Positions 10,519 to 20,869 of a stretch of 64,000 nt of DNA are shown here, piece after piece (positions within the stretch are counted from its first letter, which is position 1; each line of letters begins with the position of its first letter). The position numbers and the translations under genes were made by a program. The stretch covers positions 124,001-188,000 of the forward strand of contig CAUYUJ010016136.1 of assembly GCA_963575745.1 (NCBI GenBank), in the 5' to 3' direction. This stretch comes from Prorocentrum cordatum. Taxonomy: Eukaryota > Sar > Dinophyceae > Prorocentrales > Prorocentraceae. The notes beneath the pieces are model-generated. The model was given only the letters and a program-made list of their open reading frames with translations. It had not been told where the DNA came from and searched no databases.

Positions 10519-10681
10519 AGGGGCCCTGGGACACACAAGTAGATACACACAAGTAACAGGATCCCCAATATTTTCCCACATGTTCTGGGTTTGTGTCTTC
10601 CCCCCCCCACTCCGCATATTCTCCCATGTTTTTCCTGGGAGCGGACGACTAATTGTGTCTGTGTGTTTTTTCACCTCCTGA
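10519..10681 (+). repeat. 160-bp dispersed repeat, family C copy 3
   Basis: GGGGCCCTGGGACACACAAG at the start and ACGACTAATTGTGTCTGTG near the end. Most divergent of the five full copies. Confidence 0.75.
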
Positions 10682-11319
10682 TCTTTCCTCTGGATTCTGG
10701 CAAACCTGATCTGCATGGAGAGGAAGGGGAGGGGGGAGGCGGCGAGGTCCGAGAGGGAACCTGGCCGCTGCGAAGATCGGGATCGCCTTGCACGCCGTCT
10801 CGGCACGGCGCTGCTTGCAGAGGCGGCGAGGGGGGGTGAATGCCATGCGAACAAGTGGCACGCGTGGCTCTTGCGCATAGAGGGCGGGGGCAGAGGACGT
10901 GGAGGATGAGGGATGAGGGAGGACGAGGAAAGGAGACAAGAGAAGAAAGAGGCGGAGGATCATGAGGGGCCAAACAACAGGGAAACAAAGGGCGACGGAG
11001 CAAAGGAGGACGGGCGACAAATGCCATGCAACTGAATTTGCTTGAGCCTGCAGAGCCTGCAGAAAGGCAGCCTCCCAGGGGACAAATTGCCCGGCGCCTG
11101 GGGCCCCTCGCCTTTCTGGGGCCGGGAGGAGCGGGAATCGAGGGGGAGGGAGGGGGGAAGTGTTCAGAGAGGTCTCCTCCCACTGCCCCTCCATCTCCTT
11201 CCCCGGCTCCCCCTTCTCCTTCATTGTTTCTCCTTATGCGTAACTTCTCCCTGCCGCAAGCCCCAAACGTGTTGGTAGGGCGGGCCAGGCGTTTCGCCTG
11301 AGACGTCCTCACCATTAAC
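10682..11319. other. Region with no supported gene
   Basis: Mixed purine-rich and pyrimidine-rich sequence. Open frames are long on both strands but compositionally driven, and I see no motif. Confidence 0.3.
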
Positions 11320-11660
11320 GATCCTGAACCTTGAACTTTGCAACACCTTCACGGATGAAGGGCGGGTGGTAGGCAAGCTGTGATTCTCTCTTACCTTAGC
11401 ACCCGCGCAAATTTGCCTAAAACATGTGCAACACTTTCAAAAGTGGAGGCCGGTTCCTTTTCAACCTGTGGCCCTCGCTATAGCGCTGCGCACATTCGTT
11501 TTCAGAATTTGATACAGCTTCACGCATATAGAGGGCGGGTGGTTTTCAAATGGAGGTTCTCGCCTTAGCGCCGCGCCCATTCGTGGTAAAGTTTGCAGCA
11601 GTTCCTAACATCTGGCTCTCGCCTCAGCGCCGAGCCAATTCGTCTTCAAAGTTCGCGACC
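11320..11660 (+). repeat. Degenerate tandem repeat
   Basis: Four decayed copies of a unit of about 70-100 bp carrying CTCGCCTTAGCGCCGCGCC followed by ATTCGT and then TTTGCARCAGTTC-like words. A related stretch is near 13070-13175. Confidence 0.6.
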
Positions 11661-11674
11661 GTTCAAGGATTCGT

Positions 11675-11979
11675 ATGATTGACGTCCCGAGAACGGTTCT
11701 CTTGCACGATCTAGGGTTGTCAGGAAGCAACGGTCACGACAATTTGCGGTGCTGGACTCCCAAAGATGGCATTCTGGTTCGATTCGACGCAACATCCGCT
11801 ACAATCCGCGGCGTTGGGGTCTCAGGAATTGTGTTTTGACACGGCTGAGGATTCTCAGATGGTTGACTTCCAATGGTTTGCTGCCCGCAAAGCGCATCAA
11901 CTCTGATAGGGACCTGCGCAGAAAGAACCTGGAGGGAGAGATGTTTGCAACATCGTTGATGCGTCTCGGCTTGGGCTAG
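11675..11979 (+). pseudogene. Frameshifted coding relic, unassigned
   Basis: From ATG at 11675 a 54-codon frame of varied composition (includes RCWTPKDGILVRFDATSA) ends at TGA 11837-11839, immediately after TTTT. Dropping one T from that run continues the reading in a similarly protein-like frame (includes DSQMVDFQWFAARKAH) to TGA at 11904. A third frame is open to 11979. I do not recognise the family. The single shift at a homopolymer could be decay or a sequencing error. Confidence 0.35.
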
Positions 11980-11984
11980 TACGC

Positions 11985-12233
11985 CTCCTCCTCCTCCTCC
12001 TCCTCCTCCTCCTCCTCCCTGCGTCCTTCCTCTTCCCTCCTCGCCGCCGTCTTCGTAGCCGCTGCCTCGTCGTCGTGCCGCCGCACCTCAGAGGTCGCCG
12101 TCGCTGCGTGGGCACGGGGAGAAGGAAGGAGGGAGAGGGGATGAGGAGCGCGGACTGGGAGAAGGGAGGCGGGAGGAGAGGAGGGGGGAAGCACGCCCAG
12201 CCCCCGACCGCATTGCACACGTCGGAACTGCCC
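11985..12233. other. (CTC)n tract and purine-rich stretch, no gene
   Basis: 11988-12020 is (CTC)n. 12110-12200 is A/G-rich. A pyrimidine-containing CCCAG near 12196-12200 could be a trans-splice or cis acceptor ahead of the candidate gene that follows. Confidence 0.35.
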
Positions 12234-12593
12234 ATGGTGTTCGGCCTACCAGAGGTCGACTGCGCGCAGGCGCCCCAGGAGGGGACAATGAGGAGGCAAA
12301 CTGCGCTCCAAGTGCAATCAGAGTCTTCGATCGAAGAGTGCGTGATAATTTCAGAACCTCCACAGGAGGTGGCGAAGAAGCATCCAAGGGTGTCTAGTGC
12401 AGGACGTAAGGGTGTCTGACATTTTTTCCGACGCCCCACCCTTTGGTCCACCTGGACGTCCAACAAACACACTATACACTTTGTGGAGTGCCCCAAACGT
12501 CGTAGAGGTGCTAAAGCTACACGGAATGCAAGAATTTGGGCCCTGGAGGCCCATATTGCCAAGATCTTCTCGAAGGATCCTGAGCCATGCTGA
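12234..12593 (+). CDS. Candidate two-exon small gene
   Basis: Exon 1 runs from ATG (12234, context CCCATGG) to 12405, ending in phase 1 at a strong donor (GTAAGG). Exon 2 starts at 12517 after CTAAAG and ends at TGA 12591-12593. The 111-nt intron removal keeps the frame and gives an 82-residue acidic/helical product; exon 1 includes SESSIEECVIISEPPQEVAK and exon 2 IWALEAHIAKIFSKDPEPC. No known family. An alternative acceptor (TAG at about 12504) gives another open frame, so the join is inferred from phase and composition only. Confidence 0.4.
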
Positions 12594-12599
12594 AAATTC

Positions 12600-13182
12600 C
12601 CGGCCTCTCCTCGGGTGTTTTCTATGAGCCTCCTAGAACCCCAAACTGTGTTCCATTCAGTCTCAGTGCTAGGTGAACGGTCCCCGCCCAAACTGACCCC
12701 GAGACCAAGAGGCTCCCAAGGCTTCAAGGGGCGCGCAGGCAAGATACGCCAAGAGGTCTGTGGTTCACGACTTTCTCACCTTGGCGGGACGGGCTCAAGG
12801 CCACTGAGACTCCAGATGCACCCAGCCAAACTCAGAGAGCGCTCCTCCCTCCGTCCCTTTCCCGGTCCTACGTGCCCTCATCATCTGACCTTCCCCCCTC
12901 ATCGTTCCACGCCTCCTCCATGCTCATGACAATCCTGCCCACCCAACTACTCCCTCATCCGCCCTTCTTTATCCTTTTCGCGTCCTTCCTGCCCTTCCAC
13001 GTCATGTTCCACCTCCTGCTACTCCATCATTCCAGTCGCACGGATGAGCGGTGGGTCGTGATCAAAGGAAGCTCTCGACTTGACGCCGCGCACATTCGTC
13101 TCACGAATGGCGGGCAGTCCGTTTTTTAAGTGGGGCTGTCGCCTGGCGTCACGCGCATGATTCTTGAAATCATGCAACACCT
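12600..13182. other. Region with no supported gene
   Basis: Pyrimidine-rich from 12840 to 13030. 13070-13180 resembles the degenerate tandem unit at 11320-11660 (CGCCGCGCACATTCGT). No coding signal I trust. Confidence 0.3.
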
Positions 13183-13432
13183 TTGTGGGCCCCGGAAACG
13201 GCAGGGCCGTTTTTTCACCGTTTCCAGAAAAATGTCCCTTGAACATGGAAACGGCAAGAAAACGGCGACCGGAAACGGCAAACAAACGGCTCCAAGGTCC
13301 AGGATTGGAACCGGAGCCGGAACCGGTCAAAAAACGGCGACGGAACAGGTAAAAAAACGGCGTCGGAACCGGCAGAAAAACGGCAAAACGGAACCGGTAA
13401 AAAAACGGCCCTGTCTTTTCCAGGGCCTGCTA
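13183..13432 (+). repeat. GGAACCGGTAAAAAACGG minisatellite with inverted ends
   Basis: Irregular repetition of GGAACCGG and AAAAACGGC words. The ends are inverted: GGCCCCGGAAACGGCAGGGC at the left against CGGCCCTGTCTTTTCCAGGG at the right. Confidence 0.75.
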
Positions 13433-13608
13433 AGTGCAGCACTTACGCGGGTGGAAGGCCGCCACTTGCTGTGCAGCATGCCACGCACGCGAACAGCGCG
13501 CGAGGAGGGCTCCCACGCTCCTTCGCTCGTCCTTTTGCGGGCTGCCGCTGCCGCTCCCTCCCCGCCCCCCCCCAGCAGCGCCGAAGAGCACGGTGACGAC
13601 GAGGTCAT

Positions 13609-13842
13609 ATAGCCACTTGCCGCCACTGTAAGGTATGCCTGCCCCGCGGTGTTGTGGTCGTTGTCGTCGTCGCTCTCGTCGTCGTCGTCGTCGTCGACGT
13701 ATTCGTGTTCGTCGTCGTTTTCGTCTTCCTCGTCGTCGTTCATTTCCACAGGCACCCGGAGCGCCCCGGATCGGCGGCACTGGCCGGAGGCCACTACAAT
13801 AGCCACTTGCCGCCACTGTAAGGTGTGCCTGTCCCGCGGTGT
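13609..13842. repeat. (GTC)n array with repeat module I, flanked by direct repeats
   Basis: ATAGCCACTTGCCGCCACTG occurs at 13609 and again at about 13799. Between them lie (GTC)n (13660-13735) and the module GGAGCGCCCCGGATCGGCGG followed by CACTGGCCGGAGGCCA. The same (GTC)n plus module combination recurs at 21834-21985. Confidence 0.8.
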
Positions 13843-14355
13843 TTCCTTCATCCCTTCGGTGGCAGCTCATTGGAGCCTCCCATGCCGTCTTGCTGGCTCT
13901 CGCGAGAAAGCGCGACTCGACCCTGATCGGCGCTAGTCGACACAAAGCATCGACGATACATCGACGCCGATCGACGCTGGGTTTGCGTTTCCCCATCGAT
14001 TACTGGACGCTGTCGTGCACTAACGTGCCCTAGAGACGGAACTGCCAGGGCATACAAGCAACGACCGGCCACAACGATATTCAAAACGAAATGCCGTTTA
14101 AAACGAAGAACGAAACCAAGCCCAACGTTTCAAACGAACGCTTAAAATGACACCGGTGCCAAACGAAACGAGCAACGCAACGGGGCGTTTGAAGAATCAG
14201 CGAGCAACAAAACACATCACAACGATCAACAAAACGCAACAACAGCTACCATCGAAACGAACAACTAAACGAACAACAAACCAAAGGCCCAAACCGAGCT
14301 AAGCAGCGTTGCGGTCGGTCCTTGCATACACGGCGCCCATGGTTTGCGAGTGAGC
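13843..14355. other. AACG-rich sequence, no gene
   Basis: 13920-14035 is a diverged relative of the TCGACGC-rich block duplicated at 17905 and 18590. 14090-14280 is rich in AACGAAA/AACAAAACG words. No credible frame. Confidence 0.4.
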
Positions 14356-15314
14356 ATGCCTCCACAGGAGGACGATGTGGTGCAGGAAGCAGACGAGCAT
14401 GCCGAGCGGGCAGTGGAGCAGAAGCAACTCGCAGGTGGAGACGCACGACGGGGAGTAGGGAGAGAGTAGGCGCAGGCTTGGAGGTTTGGAGACTGCCCAT
14501 CTCCTCGCTCGCCAAGGCGGGCGCAAAACACATTCTAGTCAAATTCCTCGATGCCGTTCTAAGAATCGGACCTCCTCCTCAAACAAATCCTCACACCAAA
14601 CCGTGAAACGCACAACTGAGGATGGATTCGCGAAACCATGCAAGCGGGCAAACGCCATGTCTATCAGAGGATGAGCGTTCTGAAGGCAATAACCAACCGA
14701 CCCACACCCAGCCCGACCGCCCCCACATCCAAACGAATCAGCGGAGCACAAGCGAAGGAGGACGACGACGACGAACGAGAGATAGAGGGACTATTGTCGA
14801 AACAAATATCGGAAATTCCTAAACGCGTCCACAACCCCAAACTGCCCCCCAGGTTTCCGCTACATGTTCGAGCCCCTGGGGCCCTCTGGCCCTGTGAGGG
14901 GTATTCTGGAGGCCGTGGGGACATCCTTCAAGTCCTGGGGACGTCTTGGGCCAGGGACACTTCGCGCGATGAAGGCTGACCGGTGGAGGGGGAGGCGGAA
15001 GAGATCGAAGCCGAACCAATTCCTGCACGAGCATGCGCTGCCAACGGAATCCAAGCTGATGTCCTGACCGCGCGGTCTGCCAGAACTTCGGCAGGGACCC
15101 CTGATGGAGAACAAATGGTGGGGAACTCCTCATCCAAAGCCAAGCTGAAAAACGTACGGCGAAAACTGGAATACCGGTGGGCGTTGCGCTCACGTGCTCT
15201 GCATACATGTGTGCCGAAATCTTGACACGCCTACGACAATGGAAGAACCGCGAAGCAAGATTGGCGCAGAAAGAGACAATGTTGAGGAGGGCGTTCTCTG
15301 TAGCAGCCGGATGA
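14356..15314 (+). pseudogene. Broken or multi-exon coding region, unassigned
   Basis: Several plus-strand segments read like protein but in different frames: from ATG 14356 (includes EDDVVQEADEHAERAVEQK), about 14740-14850 (includes DDDDEREIEGLLSKQISEI, ending at CCCCAG/GTTTCC, a possible donor), about 14990-15120 (includes EIEAEPIPARACAANGIQA), and to TGA 15312 (includes EILTRLRQWKNREARLAQKE). The last two join if one G is added to the GGGG run at about 15119-15123. Either exons whose splice sites I could not phase, or a relic. Function unknown. Confidence 0.3.
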
Positions 15315-15329
15315 GGCGCACGACAATGA

Positions 15330-16500
15330 CAAGAACGATGAGGGTCTCCCCTCCCCTGGACCCCACCCCCTCCTCCAGCGCGGGCGGCCGAGATAATCTC
15401 CTCAAGCAGGGTCCGCCTGTGCCACGCATTCTCAGGCGGAGCTCCCTCCTCCCTCCCCATCCGTCCCCACTCCCCCTCTCCCTCCCCCGCCCTCCTTCCC
15501 CTTCCCTCCTCCGCCCCCCCCCCTTCTCGTCCTCCTCCCCCCGTTCCCCATCTGTCCCTTCCTTTTCATCCTCCCCACCCTCCCCTTCTCGCCTCCCTCC
15601 TCGTCGTACCTGACGCACCGCCCAACCAGACATGCCGCCCTGCCAGGCATGTCCCTCCTCGGCCGTCCAAACCCGCTCCTCCCCATACTTCTTCCTCCTC
15701 GTCGCCCCACCAGAGACGTGTCAATGAAGCGGTCTCGGCTTATGTTGCTGCCATCTCGTTTAAGGACCATATCCAGCAATACTTTCAAGTACCCATCACA
15801 AGTATCTCGAAACAGTGTCGAACGAGTATCGCCTCCCAGGGCCCGACACCCGACACGCGACAACACTCAAGTTTCGGTATATTATTGCTGCTCGAAATTC
15901 TTTTTGGTGGTCAAAGCTAAAGTAGGTCAGAACATCATAAGTATGGACATTCCGCCTGAGACGTTGTCACCATCCCTGGTCCTGGAGCTCGGGACCCCCA
16001 ACAATGACACAGTGGCACTGCGGGGACGGGGGTCGTGTTCGACATGCAGTTGCCGCCGTAGCGCCGACTCGCCTTTCACGTGACAAGCAATCAGTTACAA
16101 AGATGGAACAGGCGTGCAGTCTCAGTCTTACACATATGCAGTGATTGTTCCACGATGCGAAAGATGAGGAAAGCCTTTGGGGCACGACCCAAACGAAGGC
16201 GGAAAAGCCTGGCCCGTAGCCGCGAGATCCCCCTCCGATATCCTTCCTCCTCCTTCTCACCTGAGCGGGTGAAGAACCAAGGAGGATGACCTGATCATCG
16301 AGCTCGCTGCCGTGGCAATGGGCAGCAACACGAGGTGAGAAAGGAGAAATATGGGTACGGCAGTTTCGTGTCCGAGTGACCCTGGCGTTGGTTCCTGACA
16401 CCGGGGATGGTTCGACCTTGAACGATTCTGGATCGCCAACGGCATTCAACGTTGACCACCGGCGGGGGCGCCGCTGATCAACACGACACGGGCCTACCGT
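15330..16500. other. Region with no firmly supported gene
   Basis: 15340-15600 is a long C/T tract. On the minus strand 15866-15640 is open with varied composition (includes DGYLKVLLDMVLKRDGSNI) before running into the polypurine complement, so it may be an exon. 15870-16480 shows no motif. Confidence 0.25.
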
Positions 16501-16508
16501 AGGACGGG

Positions 16509-16564
16509 AGAAACAGAGAGAGAGAGAGAGAGAGAACGAGAGCGAGAGAGAGAAAGAGAGAGGA
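16509..16564. repeat. (AG)n microsatellite
   Basis: About 55 bp of AG/GA dinucleotides with a few C interruptions. Another 22-bp AG tract lies at about 17079-17100. Confidence 0.9.
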
Positions 16565-16718
16565 AACGACCATCCGCACGGTGACTTGGGGGTCTCGTAT
16601 CCAGCTGGTAAGGCCCACTGCCGACGGGGCGGCTCATGGCGCAGTGGCTCCCGCCTCCTTGTCATCGTCGCTGCGGTGCTGCTGGCGGCTGGGATGGAGT
16701 CCACTGTGGAGGTGTGGC

Positions 16719-16871
16719 TGCACGGTTTCTCCCGGGGCCGTAGGCGACCCGAGGAGGAGGAGGAGGAGGAGGAGGAGGAGGAGGAGGAGGAGGATTAGGA
16801 GGAGGAGATGGAGGAGAAGGAGGCGGAGGAGGAGGAGGACGGGTCGCCTAAGCCCTTCGGAGAAACCCTCC
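16719..16871. mobile_element. J element copy 1 (short), TIR plus 9-bp direct repeat
   Basis: The left arm (CACGGTTTCTCCCGGGGCCG, then TAGGCGACCC) and right arm (GGGTCGCCTAAGCCCTTCGG, then AGAAACC) are imperfect inverted repeats around a (GGA)n core. AGGTGTGGC at 16710-16718 recurs at 16872-16880, directly outside the arms, as a 9-bp target duplication would. Terminal inverted repeats with 9-bp duplications are typical of Mutator-like elements; assigning that superfamily is inference. No coding capacity. Confidence 0.8.
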
Positions 16872-16880
16872 AGGTGTGGC

Positions 16881-17639
16881 ATGGAACAAGCGTATCAGCA
16901 TGTTGTGTTTATCCGCCACCCCTTCGCGGCCGCCCGAACGCCAATACTGCAACGCCCCGAGGCGGCGTGCTCGAGGCTGCCTTCTCGTTGCCCGCGCGAC
17001 AGCGGGCGGTCTGAAGCTACGGGTGGGGACTGGCCCGGCAGCATGTCCAAGAACGAGAACCGGAAGAGAGAACCCCCCAGAGAGAGAGAGAGAGAGAGAG
17101 GACGGGGGGGGCGAGGCGGACGAGGACTGGAGGAGGACGAGAAGGACGAGGACGAGGACGAGGAGGACGATGACGAGGATGCGGACGAGGGGGACGAGGA
17201 CGAGGAGGAGGACGAGGGGGGCCCGGAGGACGAGGACGGGAAGGAAAAGCCGAGCAGGGAGGAGGATGAGGAAGCCGGGGAGGGAGGTGGGTGGGGACGG
17301 ACGGAGGGGAAGACTGAGGGGGCCCAAGTAGACACAAGTCCGCCGATGCTGTCGGCGTGTGGAAGACGCTGTCGTTGTCTGCCGCAAGCAAACGGAGGCA
17401 CGTCGTAATCCACTCGAAGGGAAATCCCTTCCCTTTGATCCCGTCCCCGCCGGGGGAGGGGGTCCCGTCGTTGGGGTGGGGTGGGGAGGGGTCCTATAGA
17501 TCAGAATACCGCCCCCCGGTTCTGGGGGTCCCCTGGGGAGGTCGCCAGCGCGGGTCCCGGGAGAAGTCCCGCACGACTTCAGGGTCGGTGGCAACGGCCG
17601 TCATAACCTATTCTGAAATGCATGTACATAAGTTGCAAG
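16881..17639. other. Region with no supported gene
   Basis: 17100-17290 is GAC/GAG-rich simple sequence that reads as an Asp/Glu run on one strand and Ser/Pro on the other. 17400-17600 is G/C-rich and otherwise unremarkable. Confidence 0.35.
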
Positions 17640-17752
17640 AGATCCAATATTTCCTAGATTTTCTTATTTCCATCCGTTGCCTATTTCCCAATCCGTTCCT
17701 GAAGATTAACATTTACGTGTGTCTGTGCCGATTCTTCCCTTCTGGAAAGCAA
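17640..17752 (+). repeat. Decayed family C copy
   Basis: Weak collinear match to the 160-bp repeat (TCCAATATTTCC, CCTATTTCCCAATCC, GTGTGTCTGTGCCG, then CCCTTCTGG). Confidence 0.45.
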
Positions 17753-18007
17753 GATATGGAGAGGAAGGGGGAGGGAAGATGGAGGGGCGGCGCCGGGGGG
17801 GAAAGCGGGGAACGTCCCCAACGACTGCCTCCTCCATCTTGCGAGGCAACTTATGGGAGCCTCCCGTACCGTGGCTCTTGCAGATCGACGCGAATCAACG
17901 CTATTCGACGCTGAGTCGACGCTGTGTCGACACGAACCGACGCTTCTTCATCAATTACCAGACGATAGTCGACGCTGTTGCGCTCTCAAGACTGAGTTAC
18001 GACAGCA

Positions 18008-18186
18008 TACAGTCGGGGCGTTGACCTAAAGCACCCAAAATAAGAAACGGGGCCTCTTTTTCTGAAGGTTACACTTCGACTTCCCATGGGAACCCTCAGG
18101 AACGCCCAATGCAAAAGGTAAACCAATCCAGGAACACAGAGCCCCTCCCCAACGAGAAGGGTTCCGTCTTCAGCGCCCCGACTGTA
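18008..18186 (+). mobile_element. Tc1/mariner-like MITE copy 1
   Basis: Ends are TACAGTCGGGGCG and CGCCCCGACTGTA, i.e. TA plus inverted CAGTCGGGGCG. A CAGT terminus with TA duplication is the Tc1/mariner hallmark. 179 bp, no open frame. Together with about 100 bp of upstream TCGACGC-rich sequence (17905-18007) it is duplicated at 18590-18870. Confidence 0.8.
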
Positions 18187-18339
18187 CCAGTGGCGAGCGG
18201 TCGCCAAATCCATGGATCGGGGGAGGTGCCCTCCCCAAAATGCGGCTGGTGCCGCCTCGCTCGGCGGCGGAAATCCGTGATTTCCTATGGCAACGGGACC
18301 CGTCGCTAATCCACGCCCCCGTGATCCATGTTTGCGATC

Positions 18340-18597
18340 CCCTGGACTGAGATACGACGGTATACCGGGCTCCCACGACTTGCTGTTGAATTCCCCCCTC
18401 CGTCCTCCTCCGCGATGGCCAACCGCGCCGGCCCACCGCAAAGGCTCGGCCGCCCCGGCCGCGCCCGCCGCGAGAACTGCCCTTCCGGAATGGGCTCGCT
18501 GGGGGGTCGGGGGCGTTCACGAGGGGGGCGCCCAAGAAGGGGGGGCGCAAAAGGGGGTCCAGCTGAAAGGTGGTGGTGCAATAGATTTGATCAACGC
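18340..18597 (+). repeat. Repeat U copy 1 (contains the empty site for element N)
   Basis: Runs from ATACGACGGTATACCGGGCT through CCCACGACTTGCTG, CTCCTCCGCGATGGCCA and CTTCCGGAATGGGCTCGC to CAGCTGAAAGG. Matches 19015-19457 except that the latter is interrupted after GGCTCCC. Confidence 0.8.
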
Positions 18598-18692
18598 TAG
18601 TCGAGGCTGTGTCGACACGAACCGACGCTACTTCATCAATTACCTGACGATAATCGACGCCATTGCGCTCTCAAGACTGAGTTGCGACGGTC

Positions 18693-18870
18693 TGCAGTCG
18701 GGGCGTTGACCTAAGGCACCCTAAATTAAGACGAGACCACTTCTTCTGAAAGTTACTCTTCGACATCTCATGGAAAGCCACGGGAAAGCCCAATGCAAAC
18801 TGTAAACCAATCCAGGAACACCGAGCCCCTCCCCAACGAAAAGGGTTCCTTCCTCAGCGCCCCGACTGTA
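18693..18870 (+). mobile_element. Tc1/mariner-like MITE copy 2
   Basis: TGCAGTCGGGGCG at the left (first base pair of the TA changed to TG) and CGCCCCGACTGTA at the right. It probably arose by local duplication with its left flank rather than by a second insertion. Confidence 0.8.
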
Positions 18871-19014
18871 CTTCCCACGACTTGCTGCCGACTTGCTGCT
18901 GAATTCCGTCCTCGACCTGCTGCTGAATTCAACTCTGCCAGGATCAACTTCAAAACTCAAAATGAACCTTACCCCTTCACGGCTGCCCTGAAACTTGCCG
19001 CTAAACCTCCAACC

Positions 19015-19457
19015 TTGCTGCGGCATACCAGGCTCCCATGACGAACGATCAACACACACCCATACCCATAGGGGGGACGAAGTGAGCTATGGGTGCGCGT
19101 TGTCGGATGGGGGTCCCCGCTCGAACGGGAGCCTCCCCCGGGGGTCCGACAAACCCGCACCCATACCCATAGCCAGTCCCTCTCCCTCCTACCTCCCTAT
19201 GGGTATGGGTGTGTGTTGTTCGTTCGTCATCCCACGACTTGCTGCTGCATTCCCCCCTTCCGGCCCTCCTCCGCGATGGCCAGCGCGCGCCGGCCCACCC
19301 GCACGGGCTCGGCCGCCCCGGCCGCGCCCGCCGCGAGAACTGCCCTTCCGGAATGGGCTCGCAGTTGGGGATCGGGGGCGTTCCCGAGGGGGGCGTCCAA
19401 GAAACTGGTCGACCCACCAGAGGGCCCAGCTGAAAGGGGGCGGTGTAAAACAGATTT
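19015..19457 (+). repeat. Repeat U copy 2 (interrupted)
   Basis: Collinear with 18340-18597 on both sides of the 193-bp element at 19038-19230. Confidence 0.8.
19038..19230. mobile_element. TIR element N with empty-site paralogue
   Basis: Near-perfect inverted ends of about 36 bp: ATGACGAACGATCAACACAC at the left and GTGTGTTGTTCGTTCGTCAT at the right, each running on into the ACCCATACCCATAGGG word. Flanked by CCC on both sides (GGCTCCC before, CCCACGACTT after), whereas the paralogue at 18368-18380 reads GGGCTCCCACGACTT uninterrupted. So the insertion, its ends and a 3-bp duplication can all be read directly. Confidence 0.9.
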
Positions 19458-19739
19458 GGGGCAACTGTGTGACACGTGTACTGCGCCGGAGAATTGTATT
19501 GCATTGAATTGCGACGATATGTGTTGCACGCGAATCTCCCGCAATACATTTGCGCCCTGGGATGCATTGCGCGCCCCAAGTGTATTGCAACACCACAAAG
19601 CTATTGCACCAGATCTGTTGCACCAGCGCCCAGGCGCTGGACCCCCCTTATGGGCCAACCCGACAGAAGGGGGACGCAACTATAGAGGCCTCCCCGATGG
19701 GGTCCAGGGCCTCCTGCAGGGAAATGGGGTCGAAGGATC

Positions 19740-19885
19740 GCGCCGCATCGCCAATGCATCGCCGATGTGTCGGCGATGCGTCGGCGATGCCTCGGCGACA
19801 CATCCGCGACGTCGGCGTGGGGAGCATCGGGCTCCACATCGAGCTGCATCGTGGATGCATCGGCGATGCAGCGCCATCCTCCGAC
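19740..19885. repeat. Short-period GCATCGCCGATG repeats
   Basis: Dense GTCGGCGATGC / GCATCGCCGATG words, largely self-complementary. Similar words occur at 37810-37870. Confidence 0.6.
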
Positions 19886-19959
19886 CCTATCTACTCGGAA
19901 CCCATCTAGCGGGCCTAGGAAATCATTGCCAGCGGCATGTCAGGGATGTATTAAAAAAG

Positions 19960-20040
19960 AAGAAGAGGCACCATGAGATCGGGGGAGATATCATGGCCCC
20001 CGCCTTGATATCCCCCAGTCATCACCCATCTCTTTGTCGC
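19960..20040 (+). repeat. Repeat O copy 1
   Basis: GGGGAGATATCATGGCCCCC, then CCTTGATATCCCCC and AGTCATCACCC. It contains an inverted GATATC pair. Second copy at 37262-37341. Confidence 0.7.
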
Positions 20041-20050
20041 ACCCGAGCTG

Positions 20051-20283
20051 GAGGAGGGTTTGGAGTCCCGAAACGGTGCGGTGATAGACCGTGCGGTGAC
20101 CTCGAAATCCCCCAAGACCTCACCGCAAGGTCCGTCAACGCACGGTTTGGGAACCTCGGATGCTCCAATCGCCCGAGACGTCCTCGGAAAACGACCCGCG
20201 TCCCAAAACCGTGCGGTGACCCCGAATCCCCACCGACTCGCCACACGGTGTGGTCACCACCACGTTCGGGGGCCTCCGAGAGG
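20051..20283 (+). repeat. Dispersed repeat, family D copy 3 (truncated)
   Basis: Matches 1771 and 9211 from TGGAGTCCCGAAACGGTGCG to CACACGGTGTGGTCACC, then diverges. Confidence 0.8.
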
Positions 20284-20414
20284 CCGTGACCGGGGCCACA
20301 TCGGGCCGGGGCAGATGTGGGGATCCCCGAGATCTGGCGGTTCTGGAGGGCGCCTCGGGCGCCGGCGCCCTTCCAGAGCGCTCCCAAAGCTCTCAGGTCG
20401 TTCAAGGACGCTCT

Positions 20415-20578
20415 TTGGCGGCGCGCGCAAGGGGGTGGAGGGGAGGGGGGAGGGCTTCTTAGAAGGAGGCGATTTCGTAGAAGGAGCCGGCCTTACATCT
20501 ACAGAGAAGGCCCCCGCGCCTTCTAAGAAGCAGGGGTGCTTCTTAGAGGCCCTCCCCCTCCCCCCACCCCCCTCAGCG
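20415..20578. mobile_element. Hairpin element M copy 1
   Basis: Inverted GGGCTTCTTAGAAGGA and GTGCTTCTTAGAGGCCC ends, with the further inverted pair AGAAGGAGCCGG / GCGCCTTCTAAGAAGC inside. Copy 2 at 38581-38740 is collinear through TACATCTA. Confidence 0.7.
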
Positions 20579-20869
20579 CGTGGCGGAGCTCTGGAGCGAC
20601 TTCTCCTGGTCCTGGGCACGCCCGAGGAGCCCCCTGGTTCTTGGGGGGGGGGGTACCGTCGGAGTTGCTTGGGGAGGACACGTGCGAGGACTCAAGACCC
20701 TTCTGGAGGCCACGCTGCCCTAGGACTGCAGAAAGCGTAGAGTTGCGCCACACAGGACGCAAAGGTGCCTTCGATGTGGTAGGGTCGCCCTACAAATCCG
20801 CCGATCCGGCGTGTGAGTTTCTGAGAGCGTGGGCTTGAGCTCGCTCAAGCTTCGCTCTGGGGGGGGGGG

